From Phanerochaete sordida (taxonomy: Eukaryota; Basidiomycota; Agaricomycetes; Polyporales; Phanerochaetaceae): a stretch of DNA of 64,000 bases. Within the stretch, counting starts at the first letter, position 1. Each line of letters starts with the position of its first letter. Below the pieces are notes generated by a model that did no database searches, was not told where the DNA came from, and saw nothing but the letters and a program-made list of their open reading frames with translations. Both the position numbers and the translations under genes were made by a program. This document shows positions 41,460 to 52,600 of this stretch, piece after piece. Location: NCBI GenBank assembly GCA_019973155.2, contig BPQB01000002.1, forward strand, positions 1,178,001 through 1,242,000, written 5' to 3'.

Positions 41460-42110
41460 ATGACCCAGTGTCGAGCCCGCAGATTATCTTCAGTTCTTAC
41501 CACCATCTGCGCACCATACAGCCAGCCCACATCACATACTACGAAGGTTCCCCAAGCTATGCTAAACTGTTGTCATTCGGCGCATGACGGAGGTGAGCAG
41601 TCGTCTCTTAGCCCTTACAACGCCCCGCCTGAGCGCACACGAGCCCCTCGCAAGCGCGCCGCGAAGCGCAGGAGCCAGAACCTCGCCGTGCTGGCGCTGC
41701 CCACGATCGCCGAAACGCTCGAGCCCGTCGACCCGCGCGCCGTCTCGGCCGTCGTGCTCGCAGAGGCGCACGTCGCGCTGTACCGGCCCCCGCGGCACCG
41801 CGCCCCGCCGCAGCGCCTCGTGACGCCGATGGACCTCGCGATGGCGATCGCGCACCGCGTGCCCGCGCCGCTCGCGTTCAGCGCGCCGGCGCCGCGCCCT
41901 GTGCGCCCGGTCGAGATCGCGCGGCTCCCGTCGGATTCGGACTGCGAGGAGCAGGCGGCGGCGGCGTTGGCGAGTGCGGCGCGGAAGGAGGCGTGGCGGC
42001 ACAGGGAGGAGCTGCAGAACCTGCCCGATGCGAGCGCTGTGGCGGAGGTCAATACGTTCGAGACTGTGGATGACATACCGTTGGCCGATACGGAGGATGA
42101 AAGTCCGTAG
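41460..42110 (+). CDS. Hypothetical protein, 5' structure uncertain
   Basis: Open from an ATG at 41,460 to TAG at 42,108-42,110 (216 codons). The 3' two thirds have the strong G/C third-position bias of real genes here and encode a Pro/Ala/Arg-rich region (RTRAPRKRAAKRRSQ) and an acidic C-terminus (VNTFETVDDIPLADTEDESP). The first ~55 residues have weaker coding character, so the true start may be an upstream exon. No domain or homolog is recognised. Confidence 0.45.
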   Translation: MTQCRARRLSSVLTTICAPYSQPTSHTTKVPQAMLNCCHSAHDGGEQSSLSPYNAPPERTRAPRKRAAKRRSQNLAVLALPTIAETLEPVDPRAVSAVVLAEAHVALYRPPRHRAPPQRLVTPMDLAMAIAHRVPAPLAFSAPAPRPVRPVEIARLPSDSDCEEQAAAALASAARKEAWRHREELQNLPDASAVAEVNTFETVDDIPLADTEDESP

Positions 42111-42396
42111 TCGTACACGCCCGCAGGTCGGAAAAACAGAAAGAGTTAGAGTGTCAGCTTTGTACATGTCGTGCGGACAATATTTATTTGTTAGGATCAA
42201 TGTTAGTTAGCCTCGCATAAATCAATGGATTCTTACAGTACTCCTGCATGTCATGGTCGAAATCTTCGTGACATCTGGACCCCCAGCAGCTATGTACGAT
42301 ATTTCTTGCGCTCGATAGTTGCGTTGATAGTCTTTATTGTACATACATGGATTTGCGAACGATGCGAGTGCAGTAGGCATCACTCTACCTCTCAAT

Positions 42397-43540
42397 TTAC
42401 TTGTGCTTGTGTCCGTCTTCGCCGTAGGTGATGATCTTGCCGAACGTAGATCCTGTTCCCCAGATGCCCTTCCTCAGGCATGCTAGTTGCACGATCTGGG
42501 AGTGGTCGATGAACAGGTTTGCGTTGGCACCCGAGTTTTGGATGTGGTAGGTGAAGACATCAGGGTCAGCAGCCTCAAACCTGTTCAGCAAGATGTCAGA
42601 AGAACGTTGCGCGGATACTTTGTCGACGTGTGACTTACATGATCTTGTCAGCGGGGAGCGACGAGGTAATCGCCGAGATGACGTCCGTGCGCCATGACTT
42701 CACGTTCTCGGTAATCCCCTCGCTTTCAATCATGATCATCTGCAGAGCGATGGTCACTTTCTTGCACCGCATGATAGGTCAGAGTTTAAGACGTACGTGT
42801 GCGCCCGCGTCGATGAATGCATTGGCGCGGTCAATCAGCCACCGCGGGTCGCGTGTGCCAGATGCTTCGAGCTCGGCAATAGATGCATCGCCACCAGCGC
42901 CCCATCTGGGTGTGTGTTTAAGTCGGTCGCATAAGACGTACGCAGGGAGGCTCACTGGATCCCGACTTCGGGCTTCGCCTTCAAGCCATGCTTCTTGGTA
43001 TCCTCGATGAGATTGACCCAGCTGTCAGTCGGAATAGACAGGAAGCCGGAAGAGATTTCGAGGACGTCAAAGCCCATGTTCTTGCATGTGGTCAGGTACT
43101 TTGAGACGACTTGTGGAGAGCCTGCGGACGTCGCGAGTACTCGTTCGATGAACCCGCCAGTCGAGACGTAGCAATCTATGGTCCTCGTGAAAGCGCGTTT
43201 AGAGTGGCTTGGCCGTAGGCGTACCGTGCTTGTGCGCGACCTCAATCAACGCCTTAAGCCTCTCCTCCGGCATCAAGGAGAATGCCCCTCCGGCGAACTT
43301 GATTCCGTCAACGTACGCGCCCCAGTCAGACAGCAGCTCGTCGAGATATGTGGCAGTGACTGGGTAGTAGTATGGCCCACGGATCTCTGTAAGACCCTTC
43401 CCACGAGGCTTTGCAGGGAGGGCATTGGATGGGAGGAACGCGAACGCAGATTTCGACGCGACCCCGCGCTTTGCCTGCGAGCTGAGAGCCGCGGTGAGCG
43501 GGCGGGCGAGAGAGCGGCTGGTGCGTGTAAGCATCGTCAT
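42397..43540 (-). CDS. Phosphosulfolactate synthase-like (ComA/HSA32 family) protein, probable mitochondrial import signal
   Basis: Exons in transcript order: 43540-43225, 43175-42956, 42905-42797, 42739-42639, 42580-42397; 309 aa. The N-terminus MTMLTRTSRSLARPLTAALS is Arg/Ser-rich without acids, a likely mitochondrial presequence. The barrel core follows: PRGKGLTEIRGPYYYPVTAT, YVDGIKFAGGAFSLMPEERL, CYVSTGGFIERVLATSAGSP, FDVLEISSGFLSIPTDSW, GLKAKPEVGIQWGAGGD and GAHMIMIESEGITENVKSW. In archaea ComA adds sulfite to phosphoenolpyruvate in coenzyme M synthesis; in plants HSA32 is a heat-acclimation protein. Fungi do not make coenzyme M, so the substrate here is unknown and the enzyme label is a family name only. 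Divergent from the phosphoglycerate mutase gene, whose pathway also handles PEG-type three-carbon phosphates. Confidence 0.85.
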
Positions 43541-44115
43541 GACGTGGTATGGGGATGTCAAGACAGAAAGGTGGTAGTCTGAGACTCCTGCAGTCCGCGT
43601 CCCTCCAGGGCTTAAAGACATCCTGGACGCTCCTCAGGTGACGTCAATCGTTGGCAACCTCCACGTAGCGTTCGGTTGGTGTCAGCGAGCCGGCAAGCCG
43701 AGCCACTGGTATTCGTTCCATCATTGGAAGCAGGAACTTCGGCGAGAGTGGCTAGATGGCGCTTGCACATCGCGGGGCAAGGACGATGTGCGAGTTCAAC
43801 ACGACGCGTCGCCGGAAAGAGAGCCGAGCGCGTGCTTCTTCTTCGTGGCGCACGGAACATGCCGCGCGAGCGCACCCTGTTCGGGACGGCTTGCGCCTCC
43901 CCAAAAGCGGTGTTACGGCGGATCGATAAGATAACCGCGGCGGGCGAGACCATGGGCGCTTCCCAATATTTTGCAATGGAATCGCCTCGCTCGCGCCGGG
44001 GTTTCGCCCAGTCTTCAGCCTGAGCGCATTGCCCGCGATCCTGCTTTCTCCGCTGCACCTGTAACCTGCACGGTCCTCACATACCCTCCCGTCCCCGTCC
44101 CCACACGTTCACGCC
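43541..44115. promoter_or_regulatory. Shared divergent promoter region (HSA32-like / phosphoglycerate mutase)
   Basis: 575 bp between divergent start codons. A C-rich leader (cctcccgtccccgtcccc) precedes the mutase ATG. No TATA box was identified. Confidence 0.5.
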
Positions 44116-46052
44116 ATGGTCGAGGTCAAGAACAAGGTCTGCCTCATGTGCGCATACACCCACCTTTCGCGTCTGCACGTCATGGCTAACTACCGGGCAG
44201 CGTTCACGATGGCTGGGGTATCGCCCCCGAGAAGGGCATGAAGGGCGACGCCATCGACGCCGCCGATACCACGAACATGGACACGATTGCGAAGGACCAC
44301 AGCCATCGTACGCTCCACGCGCACGGTCTTGCCGTTGGCCTGAGCGACGGCCTCATGGGCAACTCCGAAGTCGGGTACGTCTGCTCCTGCTGAAGTGCGC
44401 GCAGCAAGGAATTGACTGCAATACCAGACATCTTAACATCGGTGCTGGCCGTATCGTCTGGCAAGACATCGTCAAGATTGACGTCTCCATCAAAAAGCGC
44501 CAGTTCCATAAGAACGAAGTCATCCTTGAGAGCTGCAAGCACGCCAAGGAGGGCAACGGACGCCTCCACTTCCTCGGCCTCGTAAGCAGTCAACGGATGC
44601 TAGCTCATCAACTCACTCAGCGAGCCACAACCTCTAGGTTTCCGATGGCGGCGTTCACTCCCACATTAACCACCTGAAAGCCCTCCTCGAGACCGCGAAG
44701 GAGCAGGGCGTACCACACGTCTACATCCACTTCTTCGGTGACGGTCGCGACACTGCGCCCCGCTCTGCTGCCGGCTATGCGAAGGACCTGCTCGAGTTCC
44801 TCGAGAAGGAGAAGTACGGCCAGGTCGCGACTGTCGTCGGCCGCTACTACGCGATGGACCGTGACAAGCGCTGGGAGCGCGTCAAGATCGCCGTCGAGGG
44901 CCTTGTCAAGGGCGTGGGCGAGAAGGGCGAGGATATTGTCAAGTCCATCGAGGAGCGCTACAAGAAGGACGAGACCGACGAGTTCTTGAAGCCCATCATC
45001 GTCAACGGCGATGAGGGTCGCATCAAGGGTACGTACTCGCGTCGCGTCCTGAAAGTATATATCGACAACGTTCTACAGACGACGATACCCTCTTCTTCTT
45101 CAACTACCGCTCGGACCGTATGCGCGAAATCGTCGCGCTCTTCGGCCTTCCTGACAAGCCTACCGAAGTTGACATCCCCAAGAACCTCGTACGTATGCAG
45201 TGCCGTTGCATAGAATCTTGTCCTTGACCTGTTGCATGCAGCACATCTCCACCATGTCGCGCTACAACCAAGAGTGGAGCTTCCCCGTCGCGTTCCCGCC
45301 GCAGGCGATGACAAACGTCCTCGCCGAGTGGCTGGGCAAGCAGGGCGTCAAGCAGGCGCACATTGCCGAGACGGAGAAGTATGCGCACGTCACGTTCTTC
45401 TTCAACGGCGGCGTCGAGAAGCAGTTCGAGGGCGAGGAGCGCCACATGATCCCGTCGCCGAAGGTGCCGACGTACGACAAGGACCCGAAGATGAGCGTCG
45501 AGGGCGTCGCGGAGAAGGTCGCGGAGGTCGTCAAGAAGGGCGAGCACGAGTTCGTCATGTGCAACTTCGCGCCGCCGGACATGGTGCGTGCCGTGTGCCC
45601 CGCTTTCCCGTGTGACGCGCTGACGCGCCGCAGGTCGGCCACACCGGTGTCTACGACGCGGCGGTCGAGGCGATCAACCACACCGACAAGGCCGTCGGCA
45701 TCGTCTACAAGGCGTGCCAGGAGGCGGGCTACGTGCTGCTCATCACCGCCGACCACGGCAACGCGGAGCAGATGATCAACCCCGAGACCGGCAACCCGCA
45801 CACCGCGCACACAACGAACCCTGTCCCCTTCACCATGACCGGCGACCCGAAGAAGCTTGCGTTCCTCGAGGACAAGAAGGACGGCGAGGAGGAGGAGGGT
45901 GCGCTCGCGGACGTCGCACCCACCGTCCTTGCTATCATGGGCCTGCCCCAGCCGGAAGGTACGCCAGTGAACTATCTGAGCCCGCTGAAAGTATACTCAT
46001 GTATTTGCTTGCAGAAATGTCGGGTCGCTCTCTCTTGGCCAAGAACGAGTAA
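44116..46052 (+). CDS. gpmI: 2,3-bisphosphoglycerate-independent phosphoglycerate mutase
   Basis: Eight exons: 44116-44147, 44201-44374, 44428-44581, 44638-45028, 45079-45188, 45242-45583, 45634-45958, 46015-46052; 521 aa. It interconverts 3- and 2-phosphoglycerate in glycolysis and gluconeogenesis, using two metal ions and a phosphoserine intermediate. Metal- and substrate-site motifs are intact: VHDGWGIAP, the nucleophile Ser66 in LMGNSEVGHLNIGAGR, SDGGVHSHINHL, HFFGDGRDTAP, NYRSDRMREI, and ADHGNAEQMINPETGNPHTA. The end matches the family (PTVLAIMGLPQPEEMSGRSL). It is cytosolic (no targeting signal). This enzyme is unrelated in fold to the cofactor-dependent GPM1 of yeasts; its presence alongside GPM1 is common in filamentous fungi but cannot be checked here. 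Confidence 0.95.
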
Positions 46053-46446
46053 ACGTAAATCAAGATGGAATATTAAATGTACTCTGGTGCTTTAGACTCC
46101 CTGTGCAATAGTAGACTTGTAGACCTTCACGTCGTACATATACACCACATCATCCTCGTCCCTTGTAGCTTTGTGTAAAAGAAAATGCATGCATGCTCTG
46201 AGAAGTGCAAAGAGTCATCTAAAAAGGCGACTACCATTGGTGGTTCTGGCCTGTTCTGGCAGGCCGCGTCGTGAGCGGCGAGCGCACAACTGACGTCGGT
46301 AGGCGCGCACAGACGCGCTTGCGGCGAAGAACTTTCTGCCTCTGCGTCCTCCTGCTCGCTGCCCACCCGTCCTGCGCGACATGCATAGCAGACACCCGCG
46401 CACCTCGACCTGAGCACGCCGCGTGTCCTCCATCTTCATCCCGGCC
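46053..46446. other. Intergenic region, no gene seen
   Basis: 394 bp between two plus-strand genes, A+T-rich in the first half. Presumed 3' UTR and promoter. Confidence 0.45.
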
Positions 46447-48331
46447 ATGCGTCTGCTCCTCGCTCGGGTCCCGCCGCGACTGTGCGCGAAGCACCCGCCG
46501 CTCGCCCGCCCCCCGCTCCTCCGCTTCTGCGCCCGGCACCAGTCCTCGAATGCCCCAGGCTCGGGGCCGCTGCACCCGACCCCCGCGCCGCAGCCCACGC
46601 CCGCGCCCGCGCCGTCTGCGCCTGCGCTCTTCGCCATCGAGCACGTCCACGGCCGCGCGCGGCACCTGTCGTGGTCCGCGGGCGGCGGGATCGCGAAGGA
46701 GTGGCGGGAGCTCGGCAGCGCGAAGGACGACGCGGCGGTGACGACGTCGAGCAAGTCCGCGCCGCTCGGCCGCCTCACGGCGTGGCTGCGGCAGATGTTC
46801 CTCCCGACGAACTACCCGCAGTCCGTGCACCCCGCGTGCGTGCGCCCACCCCGCCCGCGAGCGTCCGTGTGACTGACGGCCGAGCAGGTACCTCAAGTTC
46901 CACCTGCTGCAGTTCCTGGAGTGTATTGTTGGTACTGTTGTTGGTGTACTCTGCAACCAGGCGCTGCTTGTCTCCGTGGGGGTCAGCGCGGAGGGCAGTA
47001 TCCTCGGGGCTGTAGCCGTGCAGTGGGTCATCAAGGATGGTGCAGGAGAGGTGGCGAAGCTTTGGGTCATTCGGAGGTTCTCTCCTTACTTTGATAGGTA
47101 CGTCCGTAGCTCAGACTGGCTCAGCTTGCACTGAAGAAAGCGTGCCGCGCAGCCATCCCAAAACATTCACATTCGCAGGCGCAACCATGGGTCTGCTAGG
47201 CTCGGGTCTGCAGATTGCAGCCCTAGTTGTCCCGCCCACGACGCTGAACTTCCTCCTGTGTGCAGGTAAGCCGATCAATATTAACGCACGAGTTCGCGAC
47301 TGAGTGATTCCTGTAGCCGGAGGCAACATCTTCAAATGTGTTGGAGGAGCAGTACGTATAGGCGACCGCTCTATGCACCTATACACCTCAGCTCACTAGA
47401 CACACTACAGGTCTGGCTGACGACCCACATCAAATTCGTCCGCTTCTTCTCGCGCCAAGGTAACATGGGCGACGTCGCGGCCAAGTCCGAGTCCCAGGGC
47501 TCCGTCGGCGTGCTAGCGGGGTACGCCGCCGGCGTCGGGCTGCTGACCGTCTCGCACTCCGCGCCGTACCTCTACACCATCTTCGCGCTCGCGATCCCGA
47601 TGCACCTGCTCATCACGCAGTGGATGCTGCGCGCGGCGAGCTTCGAGCTGCTCACGCTCCCGCGCCTGAGCTTCCTCGCGCGCGAGTTCGCGTCGCTCGC
47701 GCACCGCCCAGAAGCCGAGCGCGAGATCCCGACGCTCGCGGGCCTCGAGGCGCGCCATGCGCTCGGGCCGTTTGGAGAGTACTTCAAGAAGACGGAGGAC
47801 CAGTATGTGCACATTATGCCCAGCCTGGAGGCGGTCGTCAGCCCGACCGACCCTGGTGCGCGGGCACGGTGGAACGCTTGTGTGGAGGCGTTCAATGTGA
47901 GTGACACCCAAGGATGCCGTTTTACTTGGTCTCTGACATGACGCTCGCTGCAGGGACAGCCCTACCTCCTCTACCCGTACCTCGTGAAGGACTCGGAGTG
48001 CAAGATCGCCGTGTTCCTCGCGCCGAACGCCACGGTCGACGACCGGATACAGGCCGTCCTGCACGCCGCGTTCCTCCAGCGGCACCTCCACAACGTCATG
48101 CAGATCGAGCCGGCAGAGTCGACGCCGCAGGAGCTTCTCGACAACGAGAAGGTGCTGTGGGCTGCGCTCGACGACGCGCAGCGTTGGGTCACGCGGTACT
48201 TCCGCGAGTTCAGGGCGCAGCTCGTCGAGAAGGATTGGCGCACAGACGAGATTGCCGTGGCGGAGCAGGGCCGGCGCGTCCTTTGGGGATCTGCTGCCGT
48301 CCACGAGCCGGAGTCCACACAAAAATCATAG
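46447..48331 (+). CDS. RUS (root UVB sensitive, DUF647) family protein
   Basis: Six exons: 46447-46835, 46888-47097, 47153-47265, 47317-47351, 47411-47896, 47954-48331; 536 aa. The N-terminus (MRLLLARVPPRLCAKHPPLA) is Arg-rich, as for mitochondrial import. The DUF647 domain is clear: MFLPTNYPQSVHPAYLKFHL, VGVLCNQALLVSVGVSAEGS, AVQWVIKDGAGEVAKLW, FTFAGATMGLLGSGLQIAAL, NFLLCAAGGNIFKCVGGA, and NMGDVAAKSESQGSVGVLAG, the most diagnostic block. Plant RUS1/RUS2 act in UV-B signalling and auxin transport; human RUSF1 (C16orf58) and fungal members have no settled role. Several hydrophobic segments suggest membrane association. The C-terminal third is soluble and less conserved. All introns have consensus ends. 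Confidence 0.9.
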
Positions 48332-49657
48332 CATCATAGTCACACACAGATCTCCCCAATTTCTCTGCAACCAGATAGACGACACGGACATTGATGACCC
48401 CAGTGTATTTCTCTTGCTTCATTATAATGTGCTTGCATAGTCTCATACAACCCAGTTCAACCCACTATCGAATAGAATTTTGATAATCGACCAGTCTTCC
48501 AGCTACTGAGGTGGTGCCAGATGTTGTGGTGCGACTGGAGCTCAGCTACGAGGACCCGAGTATCAGAGGCGTTGGACATGAGGAGATCGTCCATTGGTTG
48601 AGATGTCAAGTCGTCAAGGCAGGCCGCCATCGCCCCTTCCACATCCTTCGAATGTACGAGGGAGAATTTGGGGACGCTGACTGCTCACGATGGTCTGACA
48701 AATCTCCCGCACACCGTGTCACGCCCCGCCGACGTGTACTGACCACGTCTGCGCTCGGGCAGCGCCCTCTCGGGCTTACAGATCCCGCAGTCACCAAATC
48801 GCAAAGGCTTGGGGTCGGCAACGTTTGACCCAACGGTTTGTAGAGGCAGCTGCGTGCGCACAGCCTGGCGGCAGCGCGCGCTGGGAGATCGGCCTCAATG
48901 ATCGTGGCAGACGTATTATCAGCGCGACGCAGGCTTCCTGTTGCGTAGACGGCTGCTCGCCGGCTTCCAGGTATAGTCCGATGCGTTATTCGCCAGTGAC
49001 CCATCGCAAGACGTGCTTCTGCGCGCTGAAGCGAGGACGCGATGTACCGCGGGCGAACAGAGCATTTATATTTACGTAGGCGAGCGATAGGTGCCTGTAG
49101 TCGGCAGCCAGGTGTGCCTGTGCGATGAAAGGCTCAGGAGGCGGAAACGGAGAGCCCGCGATTCGACGAGCTCGTGGTGTTTACCCCGGGGCGCTTGCGC
49201 GCCCCACGTTCCCCAGAGCGGGCTCAAAAGGCGTCGGGCGAGAGGCGCGAAGGGCGAGTGTCGGGCACAGTCGAGCACGCGGGCTGCGCAGCACGCAGAC
49301 GGTCTCGTAGCGTAATCGCGCGGCCCCCCAGAGGCCTGCGGGGTCGTTGCGAGCACGCGGAAGGGGTGTGTCGCGGTGCGGCGGGCTGATCCACGCTGGC
49401 TGGGAAGGGATTGATTTTGACGAGGCTTTGATCGAGGCCCTGAGGCGCCCGATAGGCGCGCCGCGTGAACGGCGTAGCCGCCCGTACCTGCCATCTTGGG
49501 ATCAGGAGGGACTGCCGATTTTGACGCCTGGGTGGGTTTCTTTGGGGAGAGCGAGGTTGGGGGTTCCACTTTATAAAACCCATCCCTTGGTTTTTTCGCC
49601 GTCCGCATCTCTGGATTGTCCCAGACGTCGTCACCCCAACCACAGACGACGCCGACC
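48332..49657. promoter_or_regulatory. FAS: Upstream region of the fatty acid synthase gene
   Basis: 1.3 kb with no plus-strand gene. The first ~150 bp are A+T-rich (RUS gene 3' UTR). A TATA box lies at 49,572-49,578. A long minus-strand open frame (49,072-49,905) runs across the promoter and FAS exon 1 and is judged non-coding. No sterol- or carbon-response element was recognised with confidence. Confidence 0.5.
49572..49578 (+). promoter_or_regulatory. FAS: TATA box of the fatty acid synthase gene
   Basis: TATAAAA, 79 bp before the ATG at 49,658, in an otherwise GC-rich promoter. Sequence and distance fit a core promoter for a strongly expressed gene. Confidence 0.7.
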
Positions 49658-52600
49658 ATGGCCTCTCCATCGTCCAGCCAGGGAATCACCACCCGCCCCA
49701 TCCTGATCCATTCAGGCCAAATTACGGTAAGTGTCACGCTCATTACACGCCCGACTTCGGTTCTGGTGGAGAGCTTTGCGCGCGGGCACGGGTCAGGTGG
49801 GGGAAAGAGTGGGATGGGAGCGTAGGACGCGCGCAAGGGACGTTCTACGTGGGGTGGTCGCTTTGTACGATGGGGAACACGTCCAGCGACAAATTGTGCG
49901 CGCACGCGCCTCGTTTTCGCCTTTGCCAGCTGTCATTGAGTTCTCCCGCTTCTGAATCGATTATTGACTCCTCGCCACAGATTTCCATCCCTGTTCCCTC
50001 GCAAGGCGACGAATGGATCGTCGCTGAGGTTCTCCGAGACCAATTTGCCGCTCAGCGCAATGCGCAAGACACCATAGACACGACTGCCGAGATCGACAAT
50101 GCCACCGAAGCGAGCGTAGAGCTGTTCGCACTCTTCCTTAGATTCGTCGCCGAGAAGCTCGACGTCGAGACCCAGTCGTCTTCTGCGCGCACCACTCTCC
50201 TCCTCGACGCGCTTAAGCACTTCACATCGACATACCTGTCCGAGCAGGATATCCACCATGTCGCCGCCTCTTTCGACACCGACGTTCGCAAGACAGTCCT
50301 GTCGTCCTACTATTTCGTCCTTGCCACCCTTGAGGCGAAGCAAGTCTCCGTCCCGCGCGCACCCGTTTCTGCGCTTCTGCAGGCGGCTGAGAAGGGTGAA
50401 GCTGGCATCTACGCCCTGTTCGGAGGTCAGGGTACGAACGAAGTCTACATGGATGAGCTCCAGGGACTCTACGACACTTACACGCCATATGTCGCTCCCT
50501 TCGTGAGCGCAATGGTCGAGCGCATTCTCGCTCCGCTTGCCGCCAAGTGGGAATCCGCCAACTACTACGAACACGGCCTCGACGTGCTGTCATGGCTTAA
50601 CGGCTCCAGCCCGCGCCCAGCAGTCTCCTACCTTGCGTCTATCCCGATCTCCTACCCCCTCATCGCCCTGACCCAGCTGGTCCAGTACCTCATCGTCTGC
50701 AAGGTCGCGAACCTGACCCCTGGCGAGCTCCGTTCCCGTCTCTCCGGCACGACCGGTCACTCGCAAGGTCTCGGTTCCGCCATTACCATCGCTGCGTCGA
50801 CGTCTTTCGAGTCATTCTTCGATAACTCCGTCAAGATGCTGAAGTGGTCATTCTTCTCGTCGCTCCGCGGCCAGGAGTTCTTCCCCGTCCTTGCTGTCGA
50901 GCCGAGCATCGTCAAGGACGCGATTGAGGGCGGAGAGGGCGCCCCGTCGCCCATGCTGTCTGTTGCTGGTCTTCTGCTGAAGGACCTCGAGGCGCACATC
51001 AAGAAGACGAACGCGCACCTCCCCGAGAACTCGAAGGTGCAGGTTTCGCTTCACAACGCGTCGAAGGTCTTCGTCGTGACTGGCCCACCGCGCGCTCTCT
51101 ACGGCCTCGTCACCAGTCTGCGCAAGGTGAAGGCCCCGAACGGCCTCGACCAGAGCAAGACGCCGTTCTCGCAGCGCAAGCCGGTCTTCAGCATGCGCTT
51201 CCTGGTGGTCAACGTCCCCTACCACAGCCACTACCTCGAGGGTGCGACGAAGAAGTTGATTGAGGAGGATTTCGGCGGCGAGGAGCTTTGGACTCCTCAG
51301 GAGCTTGGTATCCCTGTGTACAACACTGAGGATGGTGCGTCGCTTTCGATGCTCTCTTGTGTTCGTGGTGACTAAACACCATGTAGGCTCCGACCTCAGG
51401 GATGTCTCCGGTTCGTTGACGGCCGCGCTTTGCGACCAGATCTTCACGAAGCCCATCCACTGGACGAAGGCGACGGACTTCCCGGAGACCGCGACTCACG
51501 CGATCGACTTCGGCCCTGGCGGTCTCAGCGGCTGTGGCCCGATGACTGCGCGTAACCTCGATGGCCGCGGCGTCCGCGTGCTCGTCCTCGGCGACAAGGG
51601 CAAGGGCGCTGCTGAGCTTTTCGACGGCCAGCAGGTCCGCCGCGATGAGTGGTGGAGCAAGAAGTACATGCCTAGCTTGGTCAAGACGAGGTACGCTACA
51701 AATATATTTTCGCCAGGGACAATGCTGACTTCGTTATTAGTGACGGAACTCTCCACATCGACACGCCTTTCTCTCGTCTTCTCGGCAAGCCCCCAATTAT
51801 GGTCGCCGGCATGACGCCGTCTACGGTCAAGGCGGGTTTCGTCTCGGCTATCCTCAACGCCGGGTACCACGTCGAGCTCGCTGGTGGAGGTCACTACAAC
51901 GAGAGCGCACTGCGCGCGAAGGTCGCCGAGATCCAGGCGCAAATCCCCCCTGGTGTCGGCATCACGTTGAACTCGCTCTACATCAACCCTCGCCAGTTCG
52001 GTTTCCAGTTCCCGCTCTGGCAGACCATGCGCCGTGAGGGCCTCCCTGTTGAGGGCTTCTGTGTCGCTGCCGGTATCCCCAGCAGCGAGAAGGCAACCGA
52101 AATCATCGACGGCCTGAAGGCGGCCGGCATTAAGCACGTCTCGTTCAAGCCTGGCTCCGTCGAGGGCATCCGCCAGGTCGTCAACATCGCCGCCGCCAAC
52201 CCCGACTTCCCCATCATCCTCCAGTGGACTGGTGGACGTGCCGGTGGTCATCACTCTTGCGAGGATTTCCACCAGCCGATCCTCTTGACCTACAGCTCCA
52301 TCCGCCAACAGCGCAACATCTGCCTCGTCGGCGGCTCCGGCTTTGGCGGCGCGGACGATGTCTGGCCGTACCTCACCGGTGACTGGTCAGTCGAGCGGTT
52401 CGGCCTGCAGCCCATGCCCTACGACGGTTTCCTGTTCGCGTCGCGCGTCATGGTCGCGAAAGAGGCGCACACGAGCTCCTCCGTCAAGGATCTGATCGTC
52501 GCCGCGAAGGGTGTCGACGACGCCCAGTGGGAGGGCACCTACTCGAAGGAGACCGGCGGCATCCTCACTGTCCGCTCGGAGCTCGGCGAGCCCATCCACA

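Noticed and set aside
49072..49905. 277-codon minus-strand frame over the FAS promoter and first exon
   Set aside because: Antisense to a well-supported promoter (TATA box) and exon; no motif. A shadow of biased composition.
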